Assembly (NCBI RefSeq): GCF_001421485.1
Contig: NZ_LMKK01000001.1
Location: forward strand, 439,717-503,716
Direction: 5' to 3'
DNA: 64,000 nt
Source: Agreia sp. Leaf210
GTDB lineage: Bacteria > Actinomycetota > Actinomycetes > Actinomycetales > Microbacteriaceae
Part shown: positions 33,907-43,549 of the stretch, piece after piece
Numbering within the stretch: position 1 is the stretch's first letter
Layout of the letters: every line of letters starts with the position of its first letter
The notes under the pieces: generated by a model
The model's input: the letters and a program-made list of their open reading frames with translations, nothing else
Databases searched by the model: none
What the model was told of the DNA's origin: nothing
Position numbers and translations under genes: made by a program

Positions 33907-35595
33907 TCAGTACTGGGTCGCCAGGATCGCGACGTCGGCCGCTCTCACCTGCCATGTGTTGGCGCTCTGCTGCAGGATATTGCCGTCGGACGACAGGACG
34001 CGGAGTCCGACGACGTCGTTCGACCCCACGATCGAGACGACTTTCGACGCATCGGCCAACTGCGTGGTCGTGCCTCCGATCTGCTGCTGCACGATCGAGT
34101 TGTCGCCCGAGGGGGTGAGCGTGACCGACGCGACCGACAGGGAGTCGACCCACGTCGCATCCACCGCCGTGCCCTGGCCCTCGGCGAGGTCGACCGGCTC
34201 ACCGAGGCCCGTGGGCGTGCCGTCTTTGTCGCGGAAGACCGAGGCGACCACGAGGCGCGGCTCGCCATCCATCGTGAGGAACGCGAGCACCCTCGCGCCG
34301 TCACGCGAGACGTCGAGCGACACGATCTGGCCAGCTCCGTCCCACGTGGCGGTGAAGCTCGACGGCGTGCGGCCCGCCGCCGAGACGCGGATGTCGAGAG
34401 GCGACCCACTGGGGACCGTCCATACGAAGCCCTCGGGGTCGATGCTGGGCGCGATGAGCCCCGGCCGATCGTCGACGATGCCGGGGGTGGATGCGGGAGC
34501 GACGGCGTACACACCGGCCGCCGTTCCGACCGCGGCCAGTTGCAGACCGGGCACCGAATCCGAGAGGCCTATCGAGGTGGCATCCAGCGAGGCGACATCG
34601 TCGCTAATCCCCTCTACGGGTGTCAGCGAGCTGCCGGTGAAGAATCCGAACTGACCGGAGCGCAGTACCAGTGCGCGGCTGTCAACCCGGGGCGTCGTGA
34701 TGGGCCCGGAGTCGCTCGAGGTGGAGAGGGGAACCTCTGTCGAGTCCACGGTCAAACGGACGGTCGCCACCCCGCTGAGCGCGAGCAGACTGGAACGCAG
34801 CTGCACCTGCATTCGTTCGAGAGTCGCCTCGCTCGAATCGAGCACGGGGCCCGACAGATCGACGGATGCGACTCCGGCGTCGACGGGAACGCTCGTCACG
34901 CCCGTGCCCTCGGGGAACGCCGAGACGACGGCGCCGCCGAGCCAGGCCGACGGCCCGTTGATGAGCGCCCGGGCGATGCGCGTGCCCGTATTGGATGCGA
35001 CGCGCGGGAACCAGCGCACGTCGGGGACCAGACGTTGGTAGCTCGGATCGAAGAAGTACAGCGGATAGGAGCTGTAGACCTCGGCGAACTCCGTCGAGAG
35101 CATCACGATGCCGTCGGGCGCCGTATTGATGCGCCACTGACCGTCCTCCTGCACGAACGTGTAGCTGCGGCTGACCGGCGCCGCCGATGGCACCGTGCTG
35201 TACTCGCCGTTGGCGTCGACCGTGGCGATCGGGCTGAGCTTCAGGTCGACCGAGGTCTCCGAGATCTTCTGGGTGCTGCGTCCGCTCTGGTCGATGGTGA
35301 CCCCCGCGTCGGGCTTCCATTGATCGGCGAAGTTCTTGCTGAGGAACGACCTCGCCACGTCGAAGTTGTTGAGGGGGTTCAACGCGGCCCGGATGAATCC
35401 GCGGAGGATGTCCTCCTGACTCTCGTCGACCCTCGGGCCCGAGGGCTGGAAGATGATGTCGATCTCGTCCGATGTCGCGAGTACGTCACCCTTCTCCACG
35501 GGTCCGGTGCTCGGAATGCCGACGCACCCCGCCAGCAGCAGCACGGTCAGCGACGCCATGGCGGCGATGATGGCTCGGGATCGAAATCGCGTCAT
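33907..35595 (-). CDS. lpqB: Lipoprotein LpqB, modulator of MtrAB
   Basis: A 562-residue lipoprotein with lipobox LLAGC and acylated C24. The N-terminal GerMN-like domain (RGFIRAALNPLNNFDVARSFL) and the C-terminal beta-propeller-like region (WDGAGQIVSLDVSRDGARVLAFL) define the LpqB family. LpqB binds the sensor part of MtrB and influences MtrA phosphorylation. It overlaps the mtrB stop by 4 bases, so mtrB and lpqB are translationally coupled. Confidence 0.95.
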   Translation of the reverse strand: MTRFRSRAIIAAMASLTVLLLAGCVGIPSTGPVEKGDVLATSDEIDIIFQPSGPRVDESQEDILRGFIRAALNPLNNFDVARSFLSKNFADQWKPDAGVTIDQSGRSTQKISETSVDLKLSPIATVDANGEYSTVPSAAPVSRSYTFVQEDGQWRINTAPDGIVMLSTEFAEVYSSYPLYFFDPSYQRLVPDVRWFPRVASNTGTRIARALINGPSAWLGGAVVSAFPEGTGVTSVPVDAGVASVDLSGPVLDSSEATLERMQVQLRSSLLALSGVATVRLTVDSTEVPLSTSSDSGPITTPRVDSRALVLRSGQFGFFTGSSLTPVEGISDDVASLDATSIGLSDSVPGLQLAAVGTAAGVYAVAPASTPGIVDDRPGLIAPSIDPEGFVWTVPSGSPLDIRVSAAGRTPSSFTATWDGAGQIVSLDVSRDGARVLAFLTMDGEPRLVVASVFRDKDGTPTGLGEPVDLAEGQGTAVDATWVDSLSVASVTLTPSGDNSIVQQQIGGTTTQLADASKVVSIVGSNDVVGLRVLSSDGNILQQSANTWQVRAADVAILATQY

Positions 35596-37280
35596 GACGT
35601 CTCTCCGTTGAAGGCCTGCTCATCGAAGGCGTTGTGTGTCTGGGCTTCGCCATCGGCGTCGAGGGGAGGAAGAGGGAGCGGTGAGACCCCGATCGGCCGT
35701 CCCTTGAGACGGGGCAGGGTGAGTCGGAAGCAGGAACCCGCGCCCGGTTCGCTCCACAACTCCAACTCTCCGCCGTGCAAGACCGCGTCTTCGAGGGAGA
35801 TCGCGAGGCCCAGCCCGGTGCCGCCGATGGTTCTCTTGCGCGACGGATCGGCGCGCCAGAAGCGGTCGAAGACGCGCGATGCGGCCTCAGGGGTCATTCC
35901 GATTCCGTAGTCTCGCACCGCGAGCGCGACGGCCGAGGCCGTGCTGTCGATGGACACGACAATCGGGCGGCCCTCACCGTGCTCGATCGCGTTGCCCAGC
36001 AGGTTGCGCACGATGCGCCGGATGCGTCGCGCGTCGATGTCCGCTTCGAAGTAACCGCCGAGCGCTACGAGGCGCAACTCGCTTCCGGCCTGCAGCGCCA
36101 GTTGGCTCATCTCGTCGATGGAGTCTTCGACGAGATACACGAGGCTGGTGGGTTCTGTCTCGAGCTCGGCGGAGCCCGCATCGAAGCGGCTGATCTCGAG
36201 CAGGTCGCTGAGGAGCAGCTCGAAGCGCTCCGTCTGCGTGTGCAGGAGCTCTGCGGTGCGGGAGGTCGCGGGAGGGAACGACTCCCTTTGATCGAAAAGC
36301 ACGTCGCCGGCCAGTCGGATCGTGGTGAGCGGCGTACGCAATTCATGCGAGACGTCCGAGACGAATCGCTGCTGCACGCGAGAGAGGTCGGCCAGCTGCG
36401 TGATCTGCGATTGGATGCTGTCGGCCATGCCATTGAACGATCGCGCCAGCGTGGTGATCACGTCGTCGCCCTTCTCCGGGATCCGCACCTCGAGCTCGCC
36501 GGCAGCGAGCTTGGCGCTCGTCTCTGCGGCGACTCGGATGGGCTCGACGACGAGTCTGACCACGACCCAGGCGATCACACCGATGAGAAGGCTCAAAGCG
36601 AGCGCGGCGAGCAGGAGGGTCTGCTGAACGAACACAAGCGTGCGGTCGGCCTCGGCGAGGTCGTAGCCGAGGTAGAGCTCGTACTCGCCGGCCCCGGGAA
36701 CGAAGAGCGGCGTTCCCACCACGATTCCCGGCACGGCATTCTGCCCGTCGCGCAGAGAGACGGATTGCCAGTACTGGCTCTGGTCATCGCTGCCCGACGA
36801 GACCTGCTTGCGCAGTTCGGGAGAGATGACATCGACCAGCTTGAGTGCACTGAACGAGATGGCCGAGTTGGGTCCCGTCTCGCTTCCCGGCGTGACGTAC
36901 AGCGCCACCAGCCTCGACGACGTCGACGCCGTGATGGCGTTCTGCACCGAGTTCTGCAGAGAGAGGCTGGCGGCCTGCCCGGTCACGTCAGACGAGTCGA
37001 AGATCGTCTGTGCCGAGGTCGCCGCGCGCTTCGACTCGATCAGCACCTGATCGAGTCGCGAGTTGAAGAGGTCGTTGCTGATGCTCGTCGACACGAAGGC
37101 GCCGGTGGCTGACAGGGCGACCGCAGAGAGGGCGACCGTGATCACGATCGTGCGGAACTGCAAGGAACGGCGCCACCCGCGTGCGATCTGCCTCGGCCAG
37201 GTGCGCCACTCGCGCATGATCGTGGGCCCGATTCGGCTCGTGCGACGCCCCTCGACGGTGGCGATGCTGTCGGTCGACAC
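35592..37280 (-). CDS. mtrB: Sensor histidine kinase MtrB
   Basis: A 562-residue kinase. Membrane helices are at about 41-64 and 220-246, enclosing an extracytoplasmic sensor of about 155 residues. HAMP follows at 246-298, then the phospho-acceptor H312 in FVSDVSHELRTPL, and the HATPase motifs (NLLGNAIEHG, DYGIGM, GGTGLGLAI). It phosphorylates MtrA and senses envelope and septum state. The GTG at 37280 is used; the ATG at 37217 is an alternative start after a poorly conserved N-terminus. It lies 6 bases after mtrA. Confidence 0.95.
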   Translation of the reverse strand: MSTDSIATVEGRRTSRIGPTIMREWRTWPRQIARGWRRSLQFRTIVITVALSAVALSATGAFVSTSISNDLFNSRLDQVLIESKRAATSAQTIFDSSDVTGQAASLSLQNSVQNAITASTSSRLVALYVTPGSETGPNSAISFSALKLVDVISPELRKQVSSGSDDQSQYWQSVSLRDGQNAVPGIVVGTPLFVPGAGEYELYLGYDLAEADRTLVFVQQTLLLAALALSLLIGVIAWVVVRLVVEPIRVAAETSAKLAAGELEVRIPEKGDDVITTLARSFNGMADSIQSQITQLADLSRVQQRFVSDVSHELRTPLTTIRLAGDVLFDQRESFPPATSRTAELLHTQTERFELLLSDLLEISRFDAGSAELETEPTSLVYLVEDSIDEMSQLALQAGSELRLVALGGYFEADIDARRIRRIVRNLLGNAIEHGEGRPIVVSIDSTASAVALAVRDYGIGMTPEAASRVFDRFWRADPSRKRTIGGTGLGLAISLEDAVLHGGELELWSEPGAGSCFRLTLPRLKGRPIGVSPLPLPPLDADGEAQTHNAFDEQAFNGETS

Positions 37281-37286
37281 AGCGTG

Positions 37287-37967
37287 CTACGAGACCTGAC
37301 CCGCCCGGTAGCCGACGCCACGAACGGTCATCACGATGCGCGGGTTATCGGGATCTTCTTCGACCTTGGCGCGGAGCCTCTGCACGTGGACGTTCACCAA
37401 CCGGGTATCGGCCTTGTAGTGGTAGCCCCACACCTGCTCGAGCAGCATCTCGCGGGTGAAGACCTGCTGCGGCTTGGCGGCGAGAGCATGCAGAAGATCG
37501 AATTCGAGCGGGGTGAGCCCGATGCGCACATCGCCCCGGCGCACCTCGTGCCCGGCGACGTCGAGTTCGAGATCGCCCACCTGCAGCAACTCCGGCGATC
37601 CGGCGGCGCTCGGTCGCAGACGCGTTCGGATGCGCGCCACCAGTTCTTTGGGATTGAACGGCTTGACGACGTAGTCGTCTGCGCCGGCCTCGAGACCCTT
37701 CACCACGTCTGTGGTGTCGGCCTTCGCCGTGAGCATGATCACCGGTGTACCCGACTCCGCTCGGATCAGGCGGCAGACCTCGATGCCGTCGAGACCCGGC
37801 AGCATCAGATCGAGAAGCACCAGATCGGGCTTCGACTCACGGAAGATGCCGAGCGCCTCCGCACCGTCAGCGCAGAACACCGGCTCGAATCCTTCGGCAC
37901 GCAGAACGATGCCGATCATCTCTGCCAGGGCGGTGTCATCGTCGACGACCAGTATGCGAGCATCCAT
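37287..37967 (-). CDS. mtrA: Response regulator MtrA
   Basis: A 226-residue OmpR-family regulator. The receiver has D53 as the phosphorylation site (LVLLDLMLPG) and K102 (VVKPF). The C-terminal winged helix includes LTPLEFDLLHALA and DTRLVNVHVQRLRAKVE. MtrA is essential in mycobacteria, controlling cell division, wall hydrolases and replication genes. A TAATCT hexamer 7 bases upstream of the ATG and the absence of a ribosome site suggest a leaderless transcript for the mtrAB-lpqB operon. Confidence 0.97.
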   Translation of the reverse strand: MDARILVVDDDTALAEMIGIVLRAEGFEPVFCADGAEALGIFRESKPDLVLLDLMLPGLDGIEVCRLIRAESGTPVIMLTAKADTTDVVKGLEAGADDYVVKPFNPKELVARIRTRLRPSAAGSPELLQVGDLELDVAGHEVRRGDVRIGLTPLEFDLLHALAAKPQQVFTREMLLEQVWGYHYKADTRLVNVHVQRLRAKVEEDPDNPRIVMTVRGVGYRAGQVS

Positions 37968-37974
37968 GCGCTAC

Positions 37975-37980
37975 AGATTA
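37975..37980 (-). promoter_or_regulatory. -10 hexamer for leaderless mtrA
   Basis: TAATCT on the minus strand stands 7 bases before the mtrA ATG with no ribosome site. The -35 region (around 38000) has no good match. Confidence 0.45.
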
Positions 37981-38093
37981 GTCGAGGCGAGGCCCTCTTG
38001 ATTGACAGCCGCCTGCGGGCTGGCGCGGTGTATGGAAGCATGGGAGCACGTGACATGCCGGGGGAACACCGATACGACGATGAAGGATCACCG

Positions 38094-39245
38094 GTGAGCG
38101 ACAGCCAGAAACCATACGGGGGCATCCCGCAGGCCTCTTTCGGCCCGCCCTCGACCAGCCACCCGCAGCTGCCACCGCCGGCGCCGGGCGCCTGGGCCCC
38201 TCCGCCCCGACCGGGACTGCTTCCGTTGCGTCCGCTCGGCTTCGGCACCCTGCTCGGTGCACCGTTCCAGGTGCTTCGACGCAATCCGGGTGCCACGTTC
38301 GGCAGCGCTCTGATCACGCAGCTCGTCACGTCGATCGTCACCGTCTTCGTCATCGGCGGGGTCGGCATCTTGGCGTTCGGCCGCATCGACAGCGCCCTGC
38401 CCGAGGATCGCGACGCGGTCACCGCCGGAGCCTGGGCGACAGTCATCCTCGCCAGCCTCATCCCCCTCGCACTGTCGATCCTCGGCTCGGCACTGCTGCA
38501 AGGGGTGCTCGTCGTCGAGGTGGCCCGCGGCACTCTGGGTGAGAAGAATCGCATGGGCGTGCTCTGGAAGGCCGCCGGGCGCAGACTCTGGCCTCTCGTC
38601 GCGTGGTTCGCCGTTCTGCTGGGCGTGATCGTGCTCGCCGTCGGGGCGCTCGTCGGTCTCGCGGTGCTCGTCGGCGTCGTCGGCAGCGCGGCGATCGGCG
38701 ACGCCGCGATCGGCGTCGCGATCGGCGTCGGAGTGCTGGGCGCGCTCGCGCTGACCGCATCCGGCATCTGGTTGGGAACGAAGACCGCCCTCGTACCCTC
38801 GATCATCGTGCTCGAGCGACGGGGAATGGTCTCGTCGATCCGGCGCTCGTGGGGTCTCACCAAGAACTCCTTCTGGAAGACCTTCGGGGTTCTCGCTCTC
38901 ATCGGCGTGATCCTCTACGCGGCGACGCAGATCATCACGACGCCCATATCGTTCATCGGCGGTCTGGCGAGCAGTTTCCTCTTTCCGACCGGCGCATCAG
39001 AGGACTCGGCCACGTTCGTCGTCGTGCTTCTCGCGACCTACGGGCTCGCCCTTCTCGTCAGCCTCATTCTGGGATCCATCGCCGCCGTCGTGCAGTCGTC
39101 GGCCGTCGCTATCGTCTACATCGATCTCCGGATGCGCCGCGAGGGCCTCGACCTCGATCTGATGCGCTACGTCGAGGCGCGGCACAGCGGCGGCGCACAC
39201 GACGTGGCAGACCCCTATCTCGTGTCGTCTCAGAGAAACGGCTGA
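38094..39245 (+). CDS. Polytopic membrane protein with proline-rich N-terminus
   Basis: With the GTG at 38094 (GAAGGA upstream) this is a 383-residue protein. The first 45 residues are proline-rich and cytoplasmic; about six membrane helices follow, with a glycine/alanine/isoleucine-rich helix encoded by short tandem GATCGGCG repeats near 38690-38735. The pattern with RSWGLTKNSFWKTFGVL is like the membrane domain of glycerophosphodiesterase-type DUF families. It is divergent from mtrA and ends 13 bases before the DUF4129 gene, so it starts the MoxR locus. An in-frame ATG at 38040 is possible but less supported. Confidence 0.83.
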   Translation: MSDSQKPYGGIPQASFGPPSTSHPQLPPPAPGAWAPPPRPGLLPLRPLGFGTLLGAPFQVLRRNPGATFGSALITQLVTSIVTVFVIGGVGILAFGRIDSALPEDRDAVTAGAWATVILASLIPLALSILGSALLQGVLVVEVARGTLGEKNRMGVLWKAAGRRLWPLVAWFAVLLGVIVLAVGALVGLAVLVGVVGSAAIGDAAIGVAIGVGVLGALALTASGIWLGTKTALVPSIIVLERRGMVSSIRRSWGLTKNSFWKTFGVLALIGVILYAATQIITTPISFIGGLASSFLFPTGASEDSATFVVVLLATYGLALLVSLILGSIAAVVQSSAVAIVYIDLRMRREGLDLDLMRYVEARHSGGAHDVADPYLVSSQRNG

Positions 39246-39258
39246 CCTCTTTATTCCT

Positions 39259-39945
39259 ATGCTCTCGATCCTCGCTCTGCCCGTGCTGTTCGTCACCGAC
39301 GTTCCCGTCGATCCCGACGCTCCCGATGCGCGCAAGCTGCTGATCGACGAGCTCGCCAAACCCGAGTACGCGGCCGCGCGGCCCACCCTGATCGATCGCA
39401 TCGCGCAGGCAATCCAGGACTGGCTCGATTCGTTCCGCGCCCCGGAGGACGGCTCCGTGCCCGATCTCTTTCCCCTGGTCGTCACCGTTCTCATCGTGGG
39501 ACTCATCGTGGCCGCGTTCATCGTCTTCGGCCGCCCCCGGCTGCAACGAAAGAGCCGAGCGGCGGGCGCCCTGTTCTCTGATTCGTTGGATGCTCGGAGC
39601 GCGGCCGAGCTGCGCGCTTCCGCTCAGGCGGCTGCGGCCTCGGGCGATTTCGTGGTGGCGATCGAAGAGATGTTCCGAGCCGTCGCACGACAGCTGGCCG
39701 AACGCACGGTGGTCTCCGTCACGCCAGGAACGACAGCACAGGAATTCGCCGCTCGAGCGGGACGAGCGTTCCCTGACTATGTCGACGCATTCACGAGCGG
39801 AGCACGGGCCTTCGACGGGGTGCGCTACCTCGACAGGCCGGGCACGAAAGAAGCCTTCGACGAGGTCGCCGCGCTCGATCGCGACATCAGCGCGGCCAGG
39901 CCGGCCCGGCTCGAGCGGGTCGCCGACTCGGGAGCATCGCTGTGA
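39259..39945 (+). CDS. DUF4129 domain protein
   Basis: A 228-residue protein with a membrane helix at about 70-92 and a C-terminal DUF4129 domain (DFVVAIEEMFRAVARQLAER, then TAQEFAARAGRAFPDY). DUF4129 is a cytoplasmic domain usually encoded beside MoxR, DUF58 and transglutaminase genes. The stop overlaps the DUF4350 start as GTGA. The role of these loci is not settled; an envelope function is likely. Confidence 0.88.
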   Translation: MLSILALPVLFVTDVPVDPDAPDARKLLIDELAKPEYAAARPTLIDRIAQAIQDWLDSFRAPEDGSVPDLFPLVVTVLIVGLIVAAFIVFGRPRLQRKSRAAGALFSDSLDARSAAELRASAQAAAASGDFVVAIEEMFRAVARQLAERTVVSVTPGTTAQEFAARAGRAFPDYVDAFTSGARAFDGVRYLDRPGTKEAFDEVAALDRDISAARPARLERVADSGASL

Positions 39946-41153
39946 TCGCGGACACGACGGAGCGCGGCACGCCAGCCCGCGCCGAGGTCACGACGCCCAC
40001 GCTCCGCGCGGCGGTCAAACGATGGCGGTTCTGGCTCATTCTCGCCGCGGTCGCGATCGTCGGTTTGCTCGTCGTGGCCGTCGCGTCCGGAACAGGCGGT
40101 GGAAGTCGTGCCCCGTACTCGATCACGAACGCCGCGCCCGAGGGCAGCAAGGCCCTGGCCGAAGTGCTGCGTCAACAGGGTGTCGATGTCGTGCAGGCCG
40201 ATACCATGCAGGAGGCGCGAGCCGCCCTGGACGCGGCTCCCACCGCCACTCTCGCTTTCGCCGACCCCGGAGGATACCTGAACGACGCGCGACTCGACGA
40301 GGCCGCCGAGCTCGCCGATCGGGTCGTGCTGTTCTTGCCGGGGTTCGACGAGCTCCGCGCCTTCGCGCCAGAGATCGCCTCGGCCGGGGCACCCCGAGAC
40401 ACCGACGGTGTCGAGGCTGAATGCTCCCTGCCGGCGGCCGAGCGCGCCGGCAGCATCATCGGCGGCGGACGCGCGTACCGTGCGCCCGCCGGCGGCGATG
40501 CCGAGCTCTGCTTCCGCGCCTCCGACGACGCGTACTACCTCGTCCACGACGACACCCCGAACGCCTCGGTCACGGTTCTGGGCGCGGCCGATGTTCTCAG
40601 CAACGAGGGCATCACCGGAGCGGGGAACGCCGCGCTCGCCCTCGGCCTTCTGGGCGAAGACGCCACCCTCGTCTGGTACGTGCCCACGGCATCCGACGTC
40701 GAGGCCGACGGGCCCGCCGACATCACCTCGCTGACGCCCGACTGGGTCACGCCCGTGCTCGTGCTCGTCGTCTTCACCTTCATCGCCGCGGCCGTCTGGC
40801 GAGGGCGCAGGCTCGGCGCGCTCGTCGTCGAGAACCTGCCGGTCACCGTGCGCTCACGAGAGACCATGGAAGGACGCGCGCGCCTCTACGCTCGGGCCGG
40901 AGCCCGCACGCACGCGCTGGATTCGCTGCGGATCGGAACGATCACGCGGTTGTCGAAGATCCTGGGACTCCCCCGCAATGCCACGGTCGACGAGGTGATC
41001 GCCTCGGTCGCCGCTGTTCTCCCCGGCAGGCCGCTCGGCGACATCCAATCGATTCTCGTTGCCGCCACGCCCTCGAACGAGGCCGATCTCGTCGCGTACT
41101 CCGATCGCCTGCTCGAACTCGAAGGCGCCGTGACCCGGGCGGTCCGTCCGTGA
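39942..41153 (+). CDS. DUF4350 domain protein
   Basis: A 403-residue membrane protein. A helix at about 29-50 leads to an extracytoplasmic DUF4350 domain (ITNAAPEGSKALAEVLRQQGVDVV). This ends at a second helix (about 262-280), followed by a cytoplasmic C-terminus with GRARLYARAGART. The fold resembles ThuA/GATase-like substrate-binding domains. It starts at the GTG at 39942, overlapping the DUF4129 stop, and is followed by the MoxR gene. Confidence 0.87.
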   Translation: MIADTTERGTPARAEVTTPTLRAAVKRWRFWLILAAVAIVGLLVVAVASGTGGGSRAPYSITNAAPEGSKALAEVLRQQGVDVVQADTMQEARAALDAAPTATLAFADPGGYLNDARLDEAAELADRVVLFLPGFDELRAFAPEIASAGAPRDTDGVEAECSLPAAERAGSIIGGGRAYRAPAGGDAELCFRASDDAYYLVHDDTPNASVTVLGAADVLSNEGITGAGNAALALGLLGEDATLVWYVPTASDVEADGPADITSLTPDWVTPVLVLVVFTFIAAAVWRGRRLGALVVENLPVTVRSRETMEGRARLYARAGARTHALDSLRIGTITRLSKILGLPRNATVDEVIASVAAVLPGRPLGDIQSILVAATPSNEADLVAYSDRLLELEGAVTRAVRP

Positions 41154-41199
41154 CCGTCTCGCCGCCCCTCCTGCCCGCGTCCACACCGAAAGGCCGACC

Positions 41200-42174
41200 A
41201 TGACAGACCAGCCAGAACAGACACCCGACCAGCTCCGAGAGGCCCTGGGGCGCGTGCGCACCGAGGTGGCCAAGGCCGTGGTCGGCCAAGACGGCGCGGT
41301 GACGGGTCTCATCGTCGCCCTTCTCGCGAAGGGGCATGTGCTGCTCGAGGGCGTTCCCGGCGTGGCGAAGACCCTGCTGGTGCGGTCGCTGAGTCACGCG
41401 CTCTCGCTCGACACGACGAGGGTGCAGTTCACGCCCGACCTCATGCCCGGAGACGTGACCGGGTCGCTCGTGTACGACGCGAAGTCCGGTGACTTCGAAT
41501 TCCGCGAGGGCCCGGTGTTCACGAACATCCTGCTGGCCGATGAGATCAACCGCACCCCACCCAAGACGCAGTCCGCCCTGCTCGAGGCGATGGAGGAACG
41601 ACAGGTCAGCGTCGACGGCCTCAGCCGGCCCCTGCCCGACCCGTTCCTGGTCGCGGCGACGATGAACCCCATCGAGTACGAGGGCACCTACACGCTGCCC
41701 GAAGCGCAGCTCGACCGTTTTATGCTCAAACTCGTCCTCGATCTGCCCCCTCGTGACACCGAGATCGCCGTGCTGCAGCGCCACGCCGCCGGATTCAACC
41801 CGCGAGACCTGACGGGGGCAGGAATGAGCGCGGTGCTCGGCGCCAGCGAGCTCCGCCAGGCGCAGGCATCGGTCGCGGCCGTCGGCGCGAGTGCCGATGT
41901 GCTCGCCTACGTCGTCGACCTGGCACGGGCCACGCGGCAGAGCCCATCGGTCAAACTCGGCGTCAGCCCGCGCGGAGGTACAGCGCTTCTCGCCTCTGCC
42001 AAGGCGTGGGCCTGGCTCAACGGCTCACCCGCGATCACTCCCGATCACGTGCAGGCGATGGTTCTGCCGGTGCTGCGCCACCGCATCCAGCTCCGACCCG
42101 AGGCCGAACTCGAGGGCGTCTCGGTCGACTCGATCCTGCGCTCGATCCTGAGCCAGGTGCAGGTGCCGATCTGA
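41200..42174 (+). CDS. MoxR family AAA+ ATPase
   Basis: A 324-residue MoxR ATPase of standard size. Walker A is EGVPGVAKT, Walker B is ILLADEINRTPPKTQSALLEAMEE, and MNPIEYEGTYTLPEAQLDRF covers sensor 1 and the arginine finger. It pairs with the DUF58 (VWA-like) protein next to it, as in most MoxR loci, and is thought to act as a chaperone for envelope complexes. It differs clearly from the longer ATPase at 8027 and is probably not redundant with it. The ATG has AAAGG upstream. Confidence 0.93.
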   Translation: MTDQPEQTPDQLREALGRVRTEVAKAVVGQDGAVTGLIVALLAKGHVLLEGVPGVAKTLLVRSLSHALSLDTTRVQFTPDLMPGDVTGSLVYDAKSGDFEFREGPVFTNILLADEINRTPPKTQSALLEAMEERQVSVDGLSRPLPDPFLVAATMNPIEYEGTYTLPEAQLDRFMLKLVLDLPPRDTEIAVLQRHAAGFNPRDLTGAGMSAVLGASELRQAQASVAAVGASADVLAYVVDLARATRQSPSVKLGVSPRGGTALLASAKAWAWLNGSPAITPDHVQAMVLPVLRHRIQLRPEAELEGVSVDSILRSILSQVQVPI

Positions 42175-42199
42175 TGAGCCGGCGAAAGCACCTCCGCTG

Positions 42200-43531
42200 A
42201 TGGCCGTCTCCGGTCGCTTCGTTCTGCTCGTCGCTCTCGGCGTCATCCCCGTGGTCCTCCTCGGCGAGGCCTACCGACAGGCCGAACTCACGCTCGCGCT
42301 CTGGCTTCTGCTGGCCGTGGCACTCGGCATCGTCGATCTCGCTCTGGCCGCATCGCCGCGCCGCCTCGTCGTAGAGAGGGTGCTGCCGAATCGCGTTCGT
42401 CTCGGCGAGACGGTCTCGAGCGAACTCTTCATCACGAACGAGAACCGCCGCGTGCTGCGGGGCCTCGTTCGCGACGCCTGGCAGCCGTCGGCCGGCGCCG
42501 TCGTGACGCGTCAGCACGTCGTGGTGCCCTCCTCCGAACGCCGGATGATCCGCACCACGCTCACGCCTTTCCGTCGCGGTGACCGTCGCACGGCCGGCGT
42601 CACCGTCAGGAGCTTCGGACCTCTCGGCCTGTGGGCCAGGCAGGCGACGCTGACGAGCCCGGGGCGGGTGCGTGTTCTTCCCCCCTTCAACTCCCGCAAG
42701 CACCTACCTTCGCGTCTGGCACGACTTCGAGAGCTCGACGGCGCGACCAGTGTGCAGATCAGGGGCCAGGGAACGGAGTTCGACAGTCTGCGCGAGTACG
42801 TGCGCGGCGACGACGTACGCTCGATCGACTGGCGCGCCACAGCCCGGCAGGGGGATGCCCGGGCCGGGCACGAGCAGAAACTCATGGTCCGCACGTGGCG
42901 GCCCGAGCGAGATCGCCGCATCGTGATCGTGATCGACACCGGCCGCACCCAGGCAGCTCGAATCGACGACGAGCCGCGTATCGACACCTCGATCGAGGCG
43001 TCTCTTCTGCTCGCGGCCCTCGCGACGCGGGCCGGCGACCGTGTCGACCTGATCGCGTGGGACCGCCGCATCCGGGGTCGTGTCACGGGAGCGAGCGGCG
43101 GCGAGTTGTTGAACCGAATGGTCGACACGATGGCCACCGTCGACCCCGAACTACTCGAGACGGACTGGTCGTCGGTAGCCGCGCAGGTGCGAGCCGTCAC
43201 CAACCAGCAGGCTCTCGTGGTGCTCTTGACGACCATCGATACTCCCGCGTCGTCGAGCGGACTGCTCAGTGTGCTGCCCCAGCTGGCCCAGCGGCATACA
43301 GTTCTGGTGGCCGCCGTCTCCGATCCCGAGATTCTGAGCGCCGTGTCGCAGCGCGGTGATCGCGACGAGACGTACAGGGCCGCTTCGGCGGAGCGTTCGC
43401 TGCTCGACATGGCTCGGGTCACCGCGGCGATCACGCGGCTCGGCGGCGATGTCGTGACGGGTTCGCCCTCTGCCCTGCCCCCGATGCTCGCGGACCGCTA
43501 CCTCGCGCTGAAGGCGGCAGGACGCCTGTAG
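42200..43531 (+). CDS. DUF58 domain protein
   Basis: A 443-residue protein with two N-terminal membrane helices (about 7-20 and 27-47), a middle beta-rich region and a DUF58 module with the diagnostic GTEFDSLREYVRGDDVRSIDWRA. A degenerate VWA-like fold follows (RRIVIVIDTGRT). It is the usual partner of MoxR. The gap to moxR is 25 bases and contains only a very short, unlikely frame. It converges with the SpoIIM-like gene. Confidence 0.92.
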   Translation: MAVSGRFVLLVALGVIPVVLLGEAYRQAELTLALWLLLAVALGIVDLALAASPRRLVVERVLPNRVRLGETVSSELFITNENRRVLRGLVRDAWQPSAGAVVTRQHVVVPSSERRMIRTTLTPFRRGDRRTAGVTVRSFGPLGLWARQATLTSPGRVRVLPPFNSRKHLPSRLARLRELDGATSVQIRGQGTEFDSLREYVRGDDVRSIDWRATARQGDARAGHEQKLMVRTWRPERDRRIVIVIDTGRTQAARIDDEPRIDTSIEASLLLAALATRAGDRVDLIAWDRRIRGRVTGASGGELLNRMVDTMATVDPELLETDWSSVAAQVRAVTNQQALVVLLTTIDTPASSSGLLSVLPQLAQRHTVLVAAVSDPEILSAVSQRGDRDETYRAASAERSLLDMARVTAAITRLGGDVVTGSPSALPPMLADRYLALKAAGRL

Positions 43532-43549
43532 CCGCGGCGCACGCGCCGG